Shown here: positions 35,907 through 63,300 of the stretch, in pieces
How the letters are laid out: every line of letters starts with the position of its first letter
How positions within the stretch are numbered: the first letter of the stretch is position 1
DNA from: Petrosia ficiformis
Taxonomy: Eukaryota; Porifera; Demospongiae; Haplosclerida; Petrosiidae
DNA: 64,000 bases
Assembly: GCA_947044365.1 (NCBI GenBank)
Contig: OX345642.1
Location: forward strand, 248,001-312,000
Direction of reading: 5' to 3'
The notes under the pieces: model-generated
Database searches by the model: none
Told to the model about the DNA's origin: nothing
The model's input: only the letters and a program-made list of their open reading frames with translations
Position numbers and translations under genes: made by a program

Positions 35907-36634
35907 GAGGCTCAGTTGAACGAGGTCCTGGCAGCTTCAAATCTGGATCCTTCTGCACTGACTATGGTAACAAGAAAGCTAGAGGTATCACACATTGGTT
36001 GTGTACATGTGTATATATTATAATATTTTTTTTATTTTTAATAGGATGTATTGGATTCTAAAAATAGTGCTATCAGAGATCTACAATATGAATTAGCTAG
36101 AGTTTGTAAGGTAAGGTACATTGTATCTCAATGATGTTTTATTTAATCATGATAATAATAATTAATAAGGTCACCTTTAGGACCACAAAGAGGTTACCTT
36201 TTGTGTTGTTTTAGTGTGACAAGAATGAGTGCAGTATGACTTGTTATAATAGTTAATTAACTAATATGAAAGGGTTAACTAATTCCATTATTGGCTAATT
36301 ACCCTTGCTGTGTAGTATAGACAGAAAATTATTGTATTATTACAGTAGATCTGTAGTTTATTTGTAGTTTATTAGTTTATTTAAGTAACTAAAAAGAGTT
36401 TCAGTTCTATTCTCACAAACACAACACAGTATTGTTGAGAATTATTGAAATAGTTTCTGAAAAATGCTTTTACTTTCTTTTCAGGCTCATAATGACTTGA
36501 TAAAGACATACGAAGCAAAGTTAACAAGCTTCGGAGTTCCTGTTGAGGAACTTGGTTTCAAACCGCTCCAAAGTACAGTGACAGGTCATAGTCTGGGTAG
36601 TGGTCCTGCTGGTCTGATAGTGTCACCATCATAA
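33274..36634 (+). CDS. GAS8: GAS8 / DRC4, nexin-dynein regulatory complex subunit
   Basis: Coiled-coil core subunit of the N-DRC that links doublet microtubules in motile cilia. Exons: 33274-33276 (ATG only), 33330-33458, 33508-33591, 33800-33913, 33974-34043, 34214-34350, 34551-34694, 34745-34861, 34908-35006, 35384-35452, 35502-35588, 35699-35830, 35907-35984, 36045-36110, 36485-36634, giving 492 aa (human 478). After a Lys/Gly-rich N terminus come signature stretches [42 protein letters not shown] and [11 protein letters not shown], which agree closely with human GAS8. It is almost all helix. A motile-cilium gene fits choanocytes or ciliated larvae. The X-box is just upstream. Confidence 0.97.
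33625..33800 (+). repeat. (GTAT)n microsatellite, GAS8 intron 3
   Basis: Imperfect GTAT/GCAT tetranucleotides run up to the acceptor. The Tyr/Val/Cys/Met frames across it are artefacts. Confidence 0.9.
35160..35345 (+). repeat. degenerate tandem repeat, GAS8 intron 9
   Basis: About seven imperfect copies of a ~23-bp unit like TCACATGAGGTACATTGGTG. Confidence 0.75.
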
Positions 36635-36775
36635 CTCACTTGTTATTTATTATAACGGCTTCATTAAAATTTAATAAATAAATTTATTTGCGATCAAAAC
36701 AATAATTAGTGATTATAATTTTTCAATGATTGATGGAGTATGTCTTGAGATTGAAATAGTCATTAAAAATTTAAT

Positions 36776-39700
36776 TTAATCTAGATCTCCAATTGAATTC
36801 TTGCGTCGTCTTCTGTGAGCAAGAATTAATTCAGGTTCAACATATCTGAGAAACAAATATACATTAGCACAGATAGTTATAGACAACAATAATAACAATA
36901 ACAACAACAATAATAATAAGAATAACTAATAATAATCTCACTTTTCAACACGAGTGACATCTCTTAAAGCCACTCCATTTTGTGTGAGTGGTCCTGAAAA
37001 TACAAATCTACGAACTTCATTAATTGTAGCTCTGTCAGTGGACTAATGATAGATAGATAGATAGATAGACAGAGGAATGAATTGAGTAAAATAATTAAAA
37101 ATGAAAAGGTTTACCAGAGAATTATCATAAGAAGATTTCACTAGAGAAGTGAATAGGTTTAGAACAGCATATATGAAGAGGAATATGAATGAATATACAA
37201 AAAATCTGCTGTATATATATATAGCGAAATCCCGAGAGTCAAAAGCTCTGAATACAAGCCAAATACTATCTCCATTTATCAGAGCAAATAGTATCTCCAC
37301 GGAATTTCCAAAGTTACTGAACTGTGTGAGGTAAGGAGGATAGATCAGGAAATCACAGGAGAGAAACATGACTCACCATTTCATCATATGGACCAAATAC
37401 AACCAGTCCACAGAGAGCAAAGGCAAAATACAGTAAAGATGTACACAATAGAAACTTGACAAGTTCAGGAGAGGCTGCACTGAGGGTTCTTGTTAGGACC
37501 TACGAAAAATATATATTTAGGAGTCTCGCCAGGGCCAACATAACATGTCCAATGTAAAAATAAGTGATTACTATAATGGAGTTCAGGAGAGACTGCACTG
37601 AGGTGTCTGGTCAGGGTCTAAGGTCATACTAAGGCTGCATTGACATCATGGAAGACTACAGTGAGGATTCTGGTCAAGGCCTATGTCATTGTTATACTAG
37701 AGTTCAGAAGAGGCTGCACAGAGGGTTCTGGTCAAGGGAGACTGCATTGAGGGCTCTGGTCAAGGTCTATGTCATTATGAGCTCATGCATTATTGGTGCT
37801 TGTTAGGGCTTACATGTAAGTAAACATAAGCAATTAGTACATATTTATGAAAGGTTATACTGAGACTGTCTGAAGGATGTTATCAACATGATCTTGCTGC
37901 CAGATTGGCATATTAGTCTATTGATGTGGGGAAAGTTTTAGCTTATCATACATACACTTAATTGTTTGAAGAAGCTGAAGTATCTCAGGATCACACCAGC
38001 TTGTACTATCAGTGCTGATCCAAGTAATATCCTTACACAAATAGCATCAAAGAAGACCTAGTATCATGTGATAATCATATGATAGTCATGTGATAATTAG
38101 AGTACTTACATTGTATTGTAAAAGTATTTTGATAATTGAGCCTAATATTAACAGAACATCACTGAAGAAAGTGAAAAGAGACCAAGTAGAAAATAGATCT
38201 CTTCTCTCCCACCAACTCAATTTAATTCGCAGCTTCTTTTGATAGAACTCACCCATAGCCTGTAGGCCAGAGGACATACTGGTTATTAATACTGGTTAAT
38301 TAATATTACTATGGACTTACCTTTCCAAGATTGTAAGCTCTACGATACGTATGTATAGTAAATGAAATAGATGTGATACACAATATAGTTATAAATAGAT
38401 CCAACAGTGTGATAACAACAATAAATATATTATATGAATCTGTGAAATGAAATTACGAGAACCCCATCATGACATGAGAACTCTTGTTATGAGGGCATGT
38501 CTTCAGAGACTAACATTAGTGTATTTATTTATTAACCTGGTTTAGATAGAAGTTTTCCATTACAACTTGACTTCTTTTCACTTTTGTTTAAATAGTAGTC
38601 TATCTTACCATCTCGTCCTTTATAGGAATATATTAACTGAAAGAGGAAATGATAACATATCAAATCTTAGTAAATGAAAGAGGAAGTGATAACATGACAT
38701 GAATAGTCCAGGTATGGGGCCAAGTATATATACATTGGTACTAGTCTTAAGTTCTTTCCTTATTAATGCAAATTACTTGTACTCAAGTCCTTCGTTGAGA
38801 GGCTGGTCAGAAAATATTTCACTGCTGACTAAGTGATGGTAGATTTAAACAGTTAATGAATGTCATCAGATGTAATAATGTATCACAATGATAATTAAAA
38901 GTTTGACATGTCAGTTATGAACAGCACCTAGGTACCAAATACTAATGCATTTGTACTTGTACTTATATGTACTTGTCAAGTAGAACTTGCAGTTTAGTTA
39001 AGTACTTGGTCCCATGACTGATTGCTACTATTGTGCAAACTATATACATGTATGACTAATGAACAATAATATTACTATATATAGACATACATACCTACTT
39101 ACATGCAAAGTTATAAACATACATACATATATACACGTGTGTATGTATGTATGTATGTATATGATAAATTCATCACCTTCACATCAAAGATAAAACATTC
39201 TGGAACAGATCCTGAAATAGAATCCTGCTTAGTAATGTGAATACTTTTAATTAGAAACTTTAGCTCTAGTTCAATAAATCTGATATCATAATAATTATAT
39301 GAATTAGTAATGAGATAGCGTCAACTTATGACTTACCTACAAAATGTCATGTCTAATCCATTAGTTTCCAGCTGTTCTGAGATTGAAGAACCATTAATGT
39401 TTTGTGATTCTAAATTAAAATTATCTGTGTGTGTGTGTGAGTGTATGTGTGAGTGTGTGTGTATACCAGTGAGTGTATGTGTGTGTATGTGCACGAGTGA
39501 GGTTATGCGTGACAAGCACATATTAAATTATAAATACATGTACATATATAGATATACATGTACATACATAAATAGATAGACTAAATATACATAGCTCAGA
39601 TAACAAGATTACAGAAAACCTAAAACAGAAGACAATATTTTTACAATGTCAGCAGAACACTAATGTTAGGGGATTACATTGGCATGTTACTTAAATGCCA

Positions 39701-40750
39701 TATAAGGAGGTATATACATTGATGTTGTAGAGTGGTAGTACATGATCATTATGTTACCCAGATGTTAAACACACCATAGATGTAGTACTACTTACAAGTT
39801 GTAATATCGTAGTCAAACTTATATTGTCCGGTTGAAGGATTAAAATCAGCTATCTTGTATTGGTCTAGTTTCACTTGAACTGGTATAGTAGTCTCATTAT
39901 CATCCAAAACATGGCCATAGCTTCCAATTGTTAGATTAGGCAGCTGATAATACTAAAATATTAATGATCACTCTGTAACCATGGTTACTAAACACACTCT
40001 CATTTCCTCTTACCCTTTCCACAGCAAACATTATCTCGTTAACAATTTGTTCTCTGGTGTGAGCTGAATATTTAGATGTTTTTGAAATGCTAGAATACGC
40101 CTGAACAAAGAGCTCTTGAAATAAGAACTGACTCTGATAAAAGAATACAGCTCTTTCACTAGGTACCACATACAGGAATAGAATAACCTGTATTATAAAC
40201 TGGTTTATTAAATGTATATTGATATCTCTCATCATACCTGTAATATCAATAGCATAGTTTTCACAATTTGTAACACTAGTTTATATGGAACTAGTCTCTC
40301 AACTTTCCAACGTTTAAGAGGATTACAAATATGAAAATATAATGAAGCTTTTAGCTCTAGTTCATTCTGAGATAAATCTTTTAATTTAAGACGAGACTTG
40401 AGCCTTTTGAGTTTTTCAAATGTAACTGTTGCGTTAGAACTATCTTCACTGGTAACACTTTTAAAGAGGAGAGGAAGAATGATTAATAATTAATATATCA
40501 TTTTATAATTACCTATTTGTGCTTCTCCCTTCTTCATCATTAATTTTCACATCAATAAAAGAGACGGTACGCTCTATGTTTCTTCTTTCTTTTTTTTCTT
40601 CATCCATTTTTGAGAGTTGTAGGATATTTCTTTGTGACCCACATGGTGATGGTGCCAGAGTGGATTCTGAACAAAATTATTGCATATAATATAATTATAA
40701 TAAATAATATAATATATAATATATATAATCATATATATATATATATAATT

Positions 40751-40804
<54 letters not shown>

Positions 40805-40864
40805 ACAATGAATAATATTTTTATAATAAATATTTCTTGACTTACCAGATGGAGATTCCGACAT
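36776..40864 (-). CDS. MCOLN: mucolipin (TRPML) endolysosomal cation channel
   Basis: Six-transmembrane TRP channel of late endosomes and lysosomes. Minus-strand exons: 40846-40864, 40513-40666, 40238-40457, 40014-40187, 39796-39952, 39337-39424, 39177-39279, 38537-38636, 38321-38439, 38110-38259, 37956-38057, 37377-37499, 37115-37321, 36942-37042, 36776-36845, giving 628 aa (human MCOLN1 580). A cytosolic N terminus and S1 (RLVPYKLVLQIVKTMLLILQ) are followed by the luminal domain (SAHTREQIVNEIMFAVER), S2-S5 (WERRDLFSTWSLFTFFSDVL) and the pore plus S6 (LFALINGDS, FIFLFIYAVLNLFTSLV). The selectivity filter reads NGDS, whereas mammalian and fly channels have NGDD. It is head-to-head with SUPT16H. 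Intron 1 has long AT runs. Confidence 0.93.
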
Positions 40865-40995
40865 CCTATTGCAGTCACTATCACTAACCAGATCTGAAGG
40901 ATCCTGATCATTGAGCGAAGAGCAGTTGGCATCAGTTTCTGTGTTTCACTATCGTGCACTACATGCTGAAAACCCACAATAATACACTCTTTACG

Positions 40996-41046
40996 ACCAC
41001 GCCCATACCACGCCTACCAAATATTGTGTCCGCCATTTGGCGGGAA
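40996..41046. promoter_or_regulatory. bidirectional promoter MCOLN / SUPT16H: shared 12-mer and E2F site
   Basis: ACCACGCCCATA at 40996-41007 and TTTGGCGGGAA (full E2F consensus) at 41036-41046, in a 261-bp divergent gap. The E2F site is 80 bp before the SUPT16H start, which fits S-phase control of a replication-linked histone chaperone. Confidence 0.72.
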
Positions 41047-41125
41047 GGTGTCCTCGTGTTCCCTCCTACTTCTCTCTTTAGTGGGTGAAAGTTCCCTTTG
41101 TGTGACTACGTAGATATCCTCTAGA

Positions 41126-52888
<11,763 letters not shown>

Positions 52889-53687
52889 ACAATGACTTGT
52901 TTGTTTGTTATTTAAAATGTCTTTCACAAGTAAAATATTACATTAATATTGTTTTGTTCTGCTGAGTCAGTTATATAAAATAAGTATATTATCGGTATCA
53001 TAGACCAGGGTCAACTCTTGACATAGGTATGCATAAACTATTTCTTTAGAATGTGGCATTAATATAGTTAACTCTTGACATAGGTATGCATGAACTATTT
53101 TTTAGAATGTGGTATTAATATAGTCAACACTTGACATAGGTATGCATGAACTATCTCCAGAATGTGGTAGTTAACTCTTGACATATGTAAGGATGCATAA
53201 ACTATCTTTAGAATGTGGCATTAATATACAAAATGTAGTTAACTCTTGATATAGGTATGCATGAACTCTCTCTTTAGAATGTGGCATTAATATAGTTAAG
53301 AGGATGCTGTGTTATTGAATGAAGTACAATACTTATCTTCATCCCAACCAAATAAATATAATTGTTATTTCTTTTATTTTTAACTGTAAAAAAGAAATGT
53401 CTGATTGTACAGTTCTCAGGGACCCTGTGGTCTCTTCCTTGATGAAATAGATGATGTTTGATTTCACCTCCTCCTTCAGGAAAGAAAAGTAAACAAAACA
53501 ATATAAATTGAAATACAAACAAAAAAATACATTATTATAATTTATTAGGTTTCTTTTTTTTGTCTTTTTTTTTTCTTTTCTCTTTTTTTTTATTTCTTGC
53601 TAATATGTGGTAGATATATTATTACATTGTGCGAACCAATGTGTGATGGTAGCTCCTAAACATGTCGGTACTAGACAGTTCTCAGGA
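52889..53687. other. intergenic, convergent 3' ends with a 58-bp repeat
   Basis: Between SUPT16H and PABPN1. About five degenerate tandem copies (53010-53300) of a unit with TTAACTCTTGACATAGGTAT and AGAATGTGGCATTAATATAG. A T-rich tract at about 53555-53600 belongs to the PABPN1 3' side. No gene is supported. Confidence 0.75.
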
Positions 53688-54895
53688 TCAATATGGTGCG
53701 TACCAGTTAGACTTTGCTCTACCTCTGTTTAAAAAGGAAAGATGAGACTTATAATGAACATGTAGTTGGGACTCACCTAAAAGATCTCCCACGACCTCTA
53801 TAAGGCATAGGAACAACATATCCTCCAAGATAAGGATTAAACCCCATCATCATCCCACCTCCTCGAAACCCTCTGCCACGCCCACGTCCTCTACCTCTAT
53901 TAGTAGTAGTAAGTCCTGGTCTATTAGTCCTTTTAGCTGTTACCTAAATCAGATAAATATCGTTAATTTTGATTCTGCCTTGGCAATGATCAAGTTAGCA
54001 AAGTTCATAATGATATGCAGGCATTACAACTCAATGGTCTGATCACACCAGGACAGTGTAGTCCTGACAACATACCTTAATCTGCCTCCCTCTAAATAAC
54101 GACTCGTCCAAAGCAATTGCATTCTTTAGAGAGTCTTGATCACTGAATTCAATATATGCAAATCTATAGACAAGACAGGTGATTATAATAATTGAAAGTT
54201 AATTGAAATAACTCATACCCTTTAGGATGTCCAGTGTATTTATCACACAGAATAGTAACTCTATTTATAGCCCCACAACCATGAAAATGTTGACCTAATT
54301 CTTCAGCAGTTGCCTGATAATCAACCTAATATATGTGTTATATAATAGAGCAGATTATTTAATCGTAGTTTAGTGTATAATTATACAGACACATACATTA
54401 GCAACATGAACAGATCTGCTGTCCGAATCCATCTTCTCTTCTAGAGTTGGGAAGTTGTTGTTAGGTGTTGCTATGTGAGATTGAATATGAAGTCTCAACA
54501 GAACAGGAATGAGTCTCTGGTATTACCTGGTTTTGATCCCATGAGTTGCTTTTCAACTTCTCCTTGCATTTCTTTCAATTTCTCTGCTTCCTCTTCCATT
54601 TCTTTCACACGAGCTTTGATTGCCTCAATTTCCTATACACACAAAATAAGAGATCAAATAATATTATGCCTTTCTTACTTACTGGATCATCAATCTGTAC
54701 ACTCTCTTGTGATTCATCTTGGTCTAACAAACTTAATTCCCCATCTCCTTCCACTTCACCATTGTCTTCACCCAATGCAGTATCCAGAAGAGCATTTTCA
54801 TCTGTATCTGGATCAATTATGGTGGAAGTGTTACCTCCATCATCTAATATATCTGTGCAGGAGTCTTTTCTACTACTAGTATCTTCATCTGACAT
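53688..54895 (-). CDS. PABPN1: nuclear poly(A)-binding protein PABPN1
   Basis: Controls poly(A) tail length in nuclear 3'-end processing. Minus-strand exons: 54683-54895, 54527-54632, 54397-54470, 54219-54325, 54076-54163, 53777-53943, 53688-53724, giving 263 aa. An acidic N terminus is followed by a coiled coil ([20 protein letters not shown]), one RRM ([20 protein letters not shown] as RNP2 region, [10 protein letters not shown] as RNP1) and an Arg/Gly-rich tail ending [10 protein letters not shown], close to the family's usual end. The N-terminal poly-Ala tract of mammals is absent, which accounts for most of the length difference. It is head-to-head with the Aurora kinase. Confidence 0.96.
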
Positions 54896-54939
54896 CTTTT
54901 GTTCCACAGTCCACACGTTCTCTCACTTCTCTGTGCTAT

Positions 54940-54951
54940 TGCGCATGCGCA
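54940..54951. promoter_or_regulatory. NRF1 palindrome in the PABPN1 / AURK bidirectional promoter
   Basis: TGCGCATGCGCA, identical to the site in the TMEM208/FAU promoter, lies in the centre of a 119-bp gap between divergent starts. Confidence 0.8.
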
Positions 54952-55014
54952 GACGTTAGTGGTTTATTTGAAATAAATTTTCAGTTTTCTTCTGTGACCT
55001 TGAACACCTCTTAA

Positions 55015-58798
<3,784 letters not shown>

Positions 58799-59411
58799 TA
58801 ACATGTTGGAAACATCTCATTCAAAACTATTTTTGCACATCATTTCATGTCTTCAGTGTATGTGCAATTGTGCATATGTATGTGTGACTTTGTACTTTTG
58901 TAGTACTACGTATATTGAACAGCTTGTATATTGTGCCTTACTTGTCATTAATAATAAATAGTGTATTATCTTGTGTAACCAATACGAATTAATATATTGA
59001 AGAGTATGGTATGAATAGTTTATTAATCATTAGTGGGTGTATGTATAGGCTTTCTTAATCGAGTAGTCAATACAAATCAGCTGTTGTTCATTTAGTGTAG
59101 ATCATTAGTGGGTGTGTATAGGTAGTTAACCTTTCTTAATCGAGTAGTATAATATCAATACAAATCTGCTGTTGTCCATGTAGTGTAGGCAGAAGGGTGT
59201 AGTAATCTTATTGTTTATGTCTATTCACAAAATTCTTAGAAAACTATAAATCATTGGCAACTCATTTGTTAGTACAACTTCTAATGTAAACTATATGAAT
59301 CATAATATAAGTTTGAAATGATTGTGTAAGGGACATGCATACCAACATCCTCCAGCTTGTTTAAAAACAATTTGTAAATACATGTAATCACTTGAAATCA
59401 ATTAATTATAA
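58799..59411. other. intergenic, convergent 3' ends
   Basis: Between AURK and FAM210B. It contains AATAAA at about 58953 and a twice-repeated segment (ATTAGTGGGTGT, CTTTCTTAATCGAGTAGT, AATACAAATC at about 59028-59085 and 59103-59165). No gene is seen. Confidence 0.6.
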
Positions 59412-60293
59412 TTAGCTTGTTTGCTTTGGAATGGGTTTCATGAAACCTTTAGCTCTCAAGTAACGAACTATGAATGGTACAGATGTGATAGTAATGGCAG
59501 CTCTCACAGGCATGAATACTTTGTGTAGAATGTAAGCAATAGCAAGTGTGGAGGCTGTCTTGTAATTAGTATCCATTGATGTTTCTATGTTGAAATATCG
59601 AAGAAACTTTTCAACATCAAATCCTCTGAAAAATGAAATAAATTAAATTATCCAATTGTCCTCAAATACTCCATGGTATCAACCAATTATAGTCCATTGT
59701 ATCATCAAAGTTTCCATTGTCTTATCCAGTTGTCCCGTCCCATTGTCCCATTCCTTAAAACTCCATGGTATCAACCAATTATTGTCCATTGCATCATCAA
59801 ATTTTCAATTGTCTTATCCAGTTGTTCATTGTCCCGTCCCATTGTCCCATTTTTAAAAGAAACTATATACTTACCCTTTGACAACTGTATAACATATTCC
59901 AAGAGAGGTTAATGAAATACAGGTATGAAAGACCACACCCACTGCACCATACTCTTTTAAAACCTTTCGGAGGTTACTAGTACGCTGTTGTTTCTTTGAT
60001 ACTTTTAGCTCCTCCCCCTCATTAGGAGATTGCGAATTGGAATAGAAAGCATATCGCCCACATATTTGAGATAGATTAATGAAAGGGGTTTGTTTGGAAG
60101 AGTATGTCGCTACAGGGTTTTTAAAACTGTTATAATGTAATGCACATTTCTGAGATAATGAAACTGCAAGGGATGTGTACCTACAGTGAAAGAATTATAT
60201 GATAATTATAATAATGATATATATATATATTATATATTATATATACTACCTCAGTCTCAACTGTGCAACTCTGATAATAAACCTTGTTTGCAT
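59412..60293 (-). CDS. FAM210B: FAM210B-like mitochondrial membrane protein (DUF1279)
   Basis: Minus-strand exons 60250-60293, 59875-60180 and 59412-59625 encode 187 aa. The N terminus (MQTRFIIRVAQLRLRYTSLA) is basic and amphipathic, as expected for mitochondrial import. The DUF1279 domain is clear: KEYGAVGVVFHTCISLTSLGICY, the last part a membrane segment, then AYILHKVFMPVRAAIT and VRYLRAKGFMKP. Human FAM210B has a closely matching core and acts in mitochondrial metabolism and iron delivery for haem in erythroid cells; the sponge role is unknown. Intron 2 holds two ~93-bp direct copies (about 59668-59850). It is head-to-head with POLA2, 88 bp apart. Confidence 0.87.
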
Positions 60294-60312
60294 AATTAAT
60301 TAAGGATAATAA

Positions 60313-60362
60313 CGGAAGTGACGTTTAATTAAATTAAGTACCACGCCCATATTGGCGGGAAA
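60313..60362. promoter_or_regulatory. bidirectional promoter FAM210B / POLA2: ETS-CRE, shared 12-mer, E2F
   Basis: Three ordered sites in an 88-bp gap: CGGAAGTGACGT (60313-60324, ETS/CRE composite), ACCACGCCCATA (60340-60351, shared with two other promoters here) and TTGGCGGGAAA (60352-60362, E2F consensus), 20 bp before the POLA2 start codon. Confidence 0.78.
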
Positions 60363-60381
60363 TCTTTGGAGGGAGGCACAC

Positions 60382-63300
60382 ATGGAGCAAGCATTGAGAA
60401 GAGAATTAGAAGATTTATGTGTTGAAGTAAAGAATGATAGAACAGTTGAGAAATGTAAGTAATGTATTTCTAAAATGCCTAACCTCACCTTATTTCTCTT
60501 AGTATGTGAGGTAGGTCACAAACAAGGATTTAAACCAGCCGAACTAGTTGAGGAATGGGTCTCTTTCTCTTGTTCACATGAAGACTGTCCTCTTGATTCT
60601 TATAATATAGAAAGATTCAGTTTACAGGTTAAATCACTTAAATATTAAACTATGTTTCAGTTGTGCAGCATGCATCACTGCACATCATTGGAATGTAATC
60701 AATGCTACGTATACAATTGTGCTGACTCAGCAGATTGGAGCAGTCCACCCCTTTATGCAATATACCTTATAACATTGATTAAATCATATGGTGATGTGTG
60801 CACAATCTCTCATATATACATATATTTTCTTTCAACATAATTATAGTTAATTTCTCGTCAAGTGAAACAACATACTCCTGTTTCCCGTCGTACCGTTTCT
60901 CGTACACAGACCACACCCACTTCAACGAAAATATATTCAAAGGAATCATTAAATGAGTTATTGTGAGTATGTCCCACCTAGTGTAATATGTGTGGTACCT
61001 CATGTATTATATTGTGTCCCTCTTAATGAGTTATTATGAGTATGTCCCACCTAGTGTAATATGTGTGGTACCTCATGTATTATATTGTGTCCCTCTTAAT
61101 GAGTTATTGTGAGTATGTCCCACCTAGTGTAATATGTGTGGTACCTCATGTATTATATTGTGTCCCTCTTAATGAGTTATTATGAGTATGTCCCACCTAG
61201 TGTAATATGTGTGGTACCTCATGTATTATATTGTGTACCTCTTAATGAGTTATTGTGAGTATGTCCCACCTAGTGTAATATGTGTGGTACCTCATGTATT
61301 ATATTGTGTCCCTCTTAATGAGTTATTGTGAGTATGTCCCACCTAGTGTAATATGTGTGGTACCTCATGTATTATATTGTGTCCCTCTTAATGAGTTATT
61401 ATGAGTATGTCCCACCTAGTGTAATATGTGTGGTACCTCATGTATTATATTGTGTACCTCTTAATGAGTTATTGTGAGTATGTCCCACCTAGTGTAATAT
61501 GTGTGGTACCTCATGTATTATATTGTGTTCCTCTTTTCCAGTGGAGGCGAGTTAGAGGATGATGACAATGATAATAATGATCTTATGAGTGTGTATGGAG
61601 GCACTCCAACTCAGAAAATGGTATGTATGAATGTAAAGGTAGATAGATAGATGGATAAATAAAGATACATGTAGATAAATAGACACCAAGAGACAGATGG
61701 ATAGAATGATAAATAGATACACATAGAGGGATAGACAAGTATAAATAGATAGATAGATGGATAGATTCATGATGCATAAATAGATGAATAAATGAATGGT
61801 ATATAATTTATTATTATTATTATAGAAAGGTGCTAAACGTACCATGATCTCACCTGTTACTCCTGTATCTAAAGTCAGACACGCCCCTGGTTCTAACTAT
61901 ACACCTAAATCTCAAATGATGAAGGAATCGTCTCCTACTAGTTACCTGTAGGTGAATTAACAAATATTATATTCATAATATTATATTTCTATAGATCAGA
62001 GACTCCTATATCTAAATATACTAGTCGTAGTAACAAAGGGAAGATAATATGTAGTTATAATGATGATATATTGATCCAATGGGTGGGATCTGATGAGATC
62101 GTTAGCGTACAATTATACGACAATATCTCATCACTTACTAGTGTTTCAAGACACATGTATCAGCGGAATACTGAACGTATTGCAGGTAAGCTTATCCATC
62201 AACATATACAAGTGTCATGTGATTGTTGCTATGGTAACAGTCCTTATTGATCGACTCGAGGAGTTGGGTGGTGGTATTTGTGAACACAATGGATTACCTG
62301 ATATTAGAGAGACGGCATCATTTTCTGATCTTTCACTGGTAAGATATAATGAATTTATTAATGAATTTATGTAATTCAATGAATATAATTACAGATGTTA
62401 ATTTATACTTGTAAAAACTATGAATATCATTAGCTATTGAAGATACCCAATACACATATATATATATATAGGTATTTATAACTATGAATATCATTACCTA
62501 TTTACATGTACAATACAATGTATTTAACTATGACTTAACGTGTGAATGTTATTAGTTAATGAATTTGTAAATATTATTAGTTAATTAATGATGCATTATT
62601 GATTATTATTTAGTATTAATTACTATGTTTATTATCATAGGAGAATATGGTGTATGTAGGGAGAGTGGCTTGTGAGGGTGAGGGACGTCTTAATCCTCAT
62701 TCATGTATATTAGAGGGTGTAGATTCATTTCGTACGAGAAAAGGTGTCAGTGTTCGACTTGATATTCCCGAAACTCTTCATCCCTGTTCACTATTTCCAG
62801 GACAGGTATGAGAGTATGAGAATCAGTCTACAGAGATTATTTAATCATTGTATAAAATAATGCATTGACTATTTGATAGTTACCATAGCAACTACATTAA
62901 TTATGGGATATTGTTTTGCCAAATTCTATTAGCTGTAAAAACCATTTTACTAGGTTACATGTACTTCAATGGGTGTAAAAACCATTTTACTAGATTACAT
63001 GTACTTTAATGGGTTGTATCACTTCATATAAGGATAGTATAGTAGATATATTACACATTCAAAATAGTATAATACTTATACAAACCACAGAATACAATAA
63101 TTTCATGCTTGAGTGAGAAGCACTGAGAACAAATACAACCCTGACAATTTCAGTCCCACCATACCCGGGAACACTTCTGCTTTGATCTTTCATGTACATG
63201 TATGAACACTCATTACATGAAAGATTAAAGAAGAAGTGTTCCATGTAACTGCTACAAGCAATGATATTGTTTAGTGTTAGGTGGGGTTGACATAGGTAAT

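Noticed and set aside
53274..53522. Minus-strand frame as an extra PABPN1 exon or small gene
   Set aside because: PABPN1 ends normally at 53688 with the family's conserved C terminus, and the frame has no splice context or conserved sequence.
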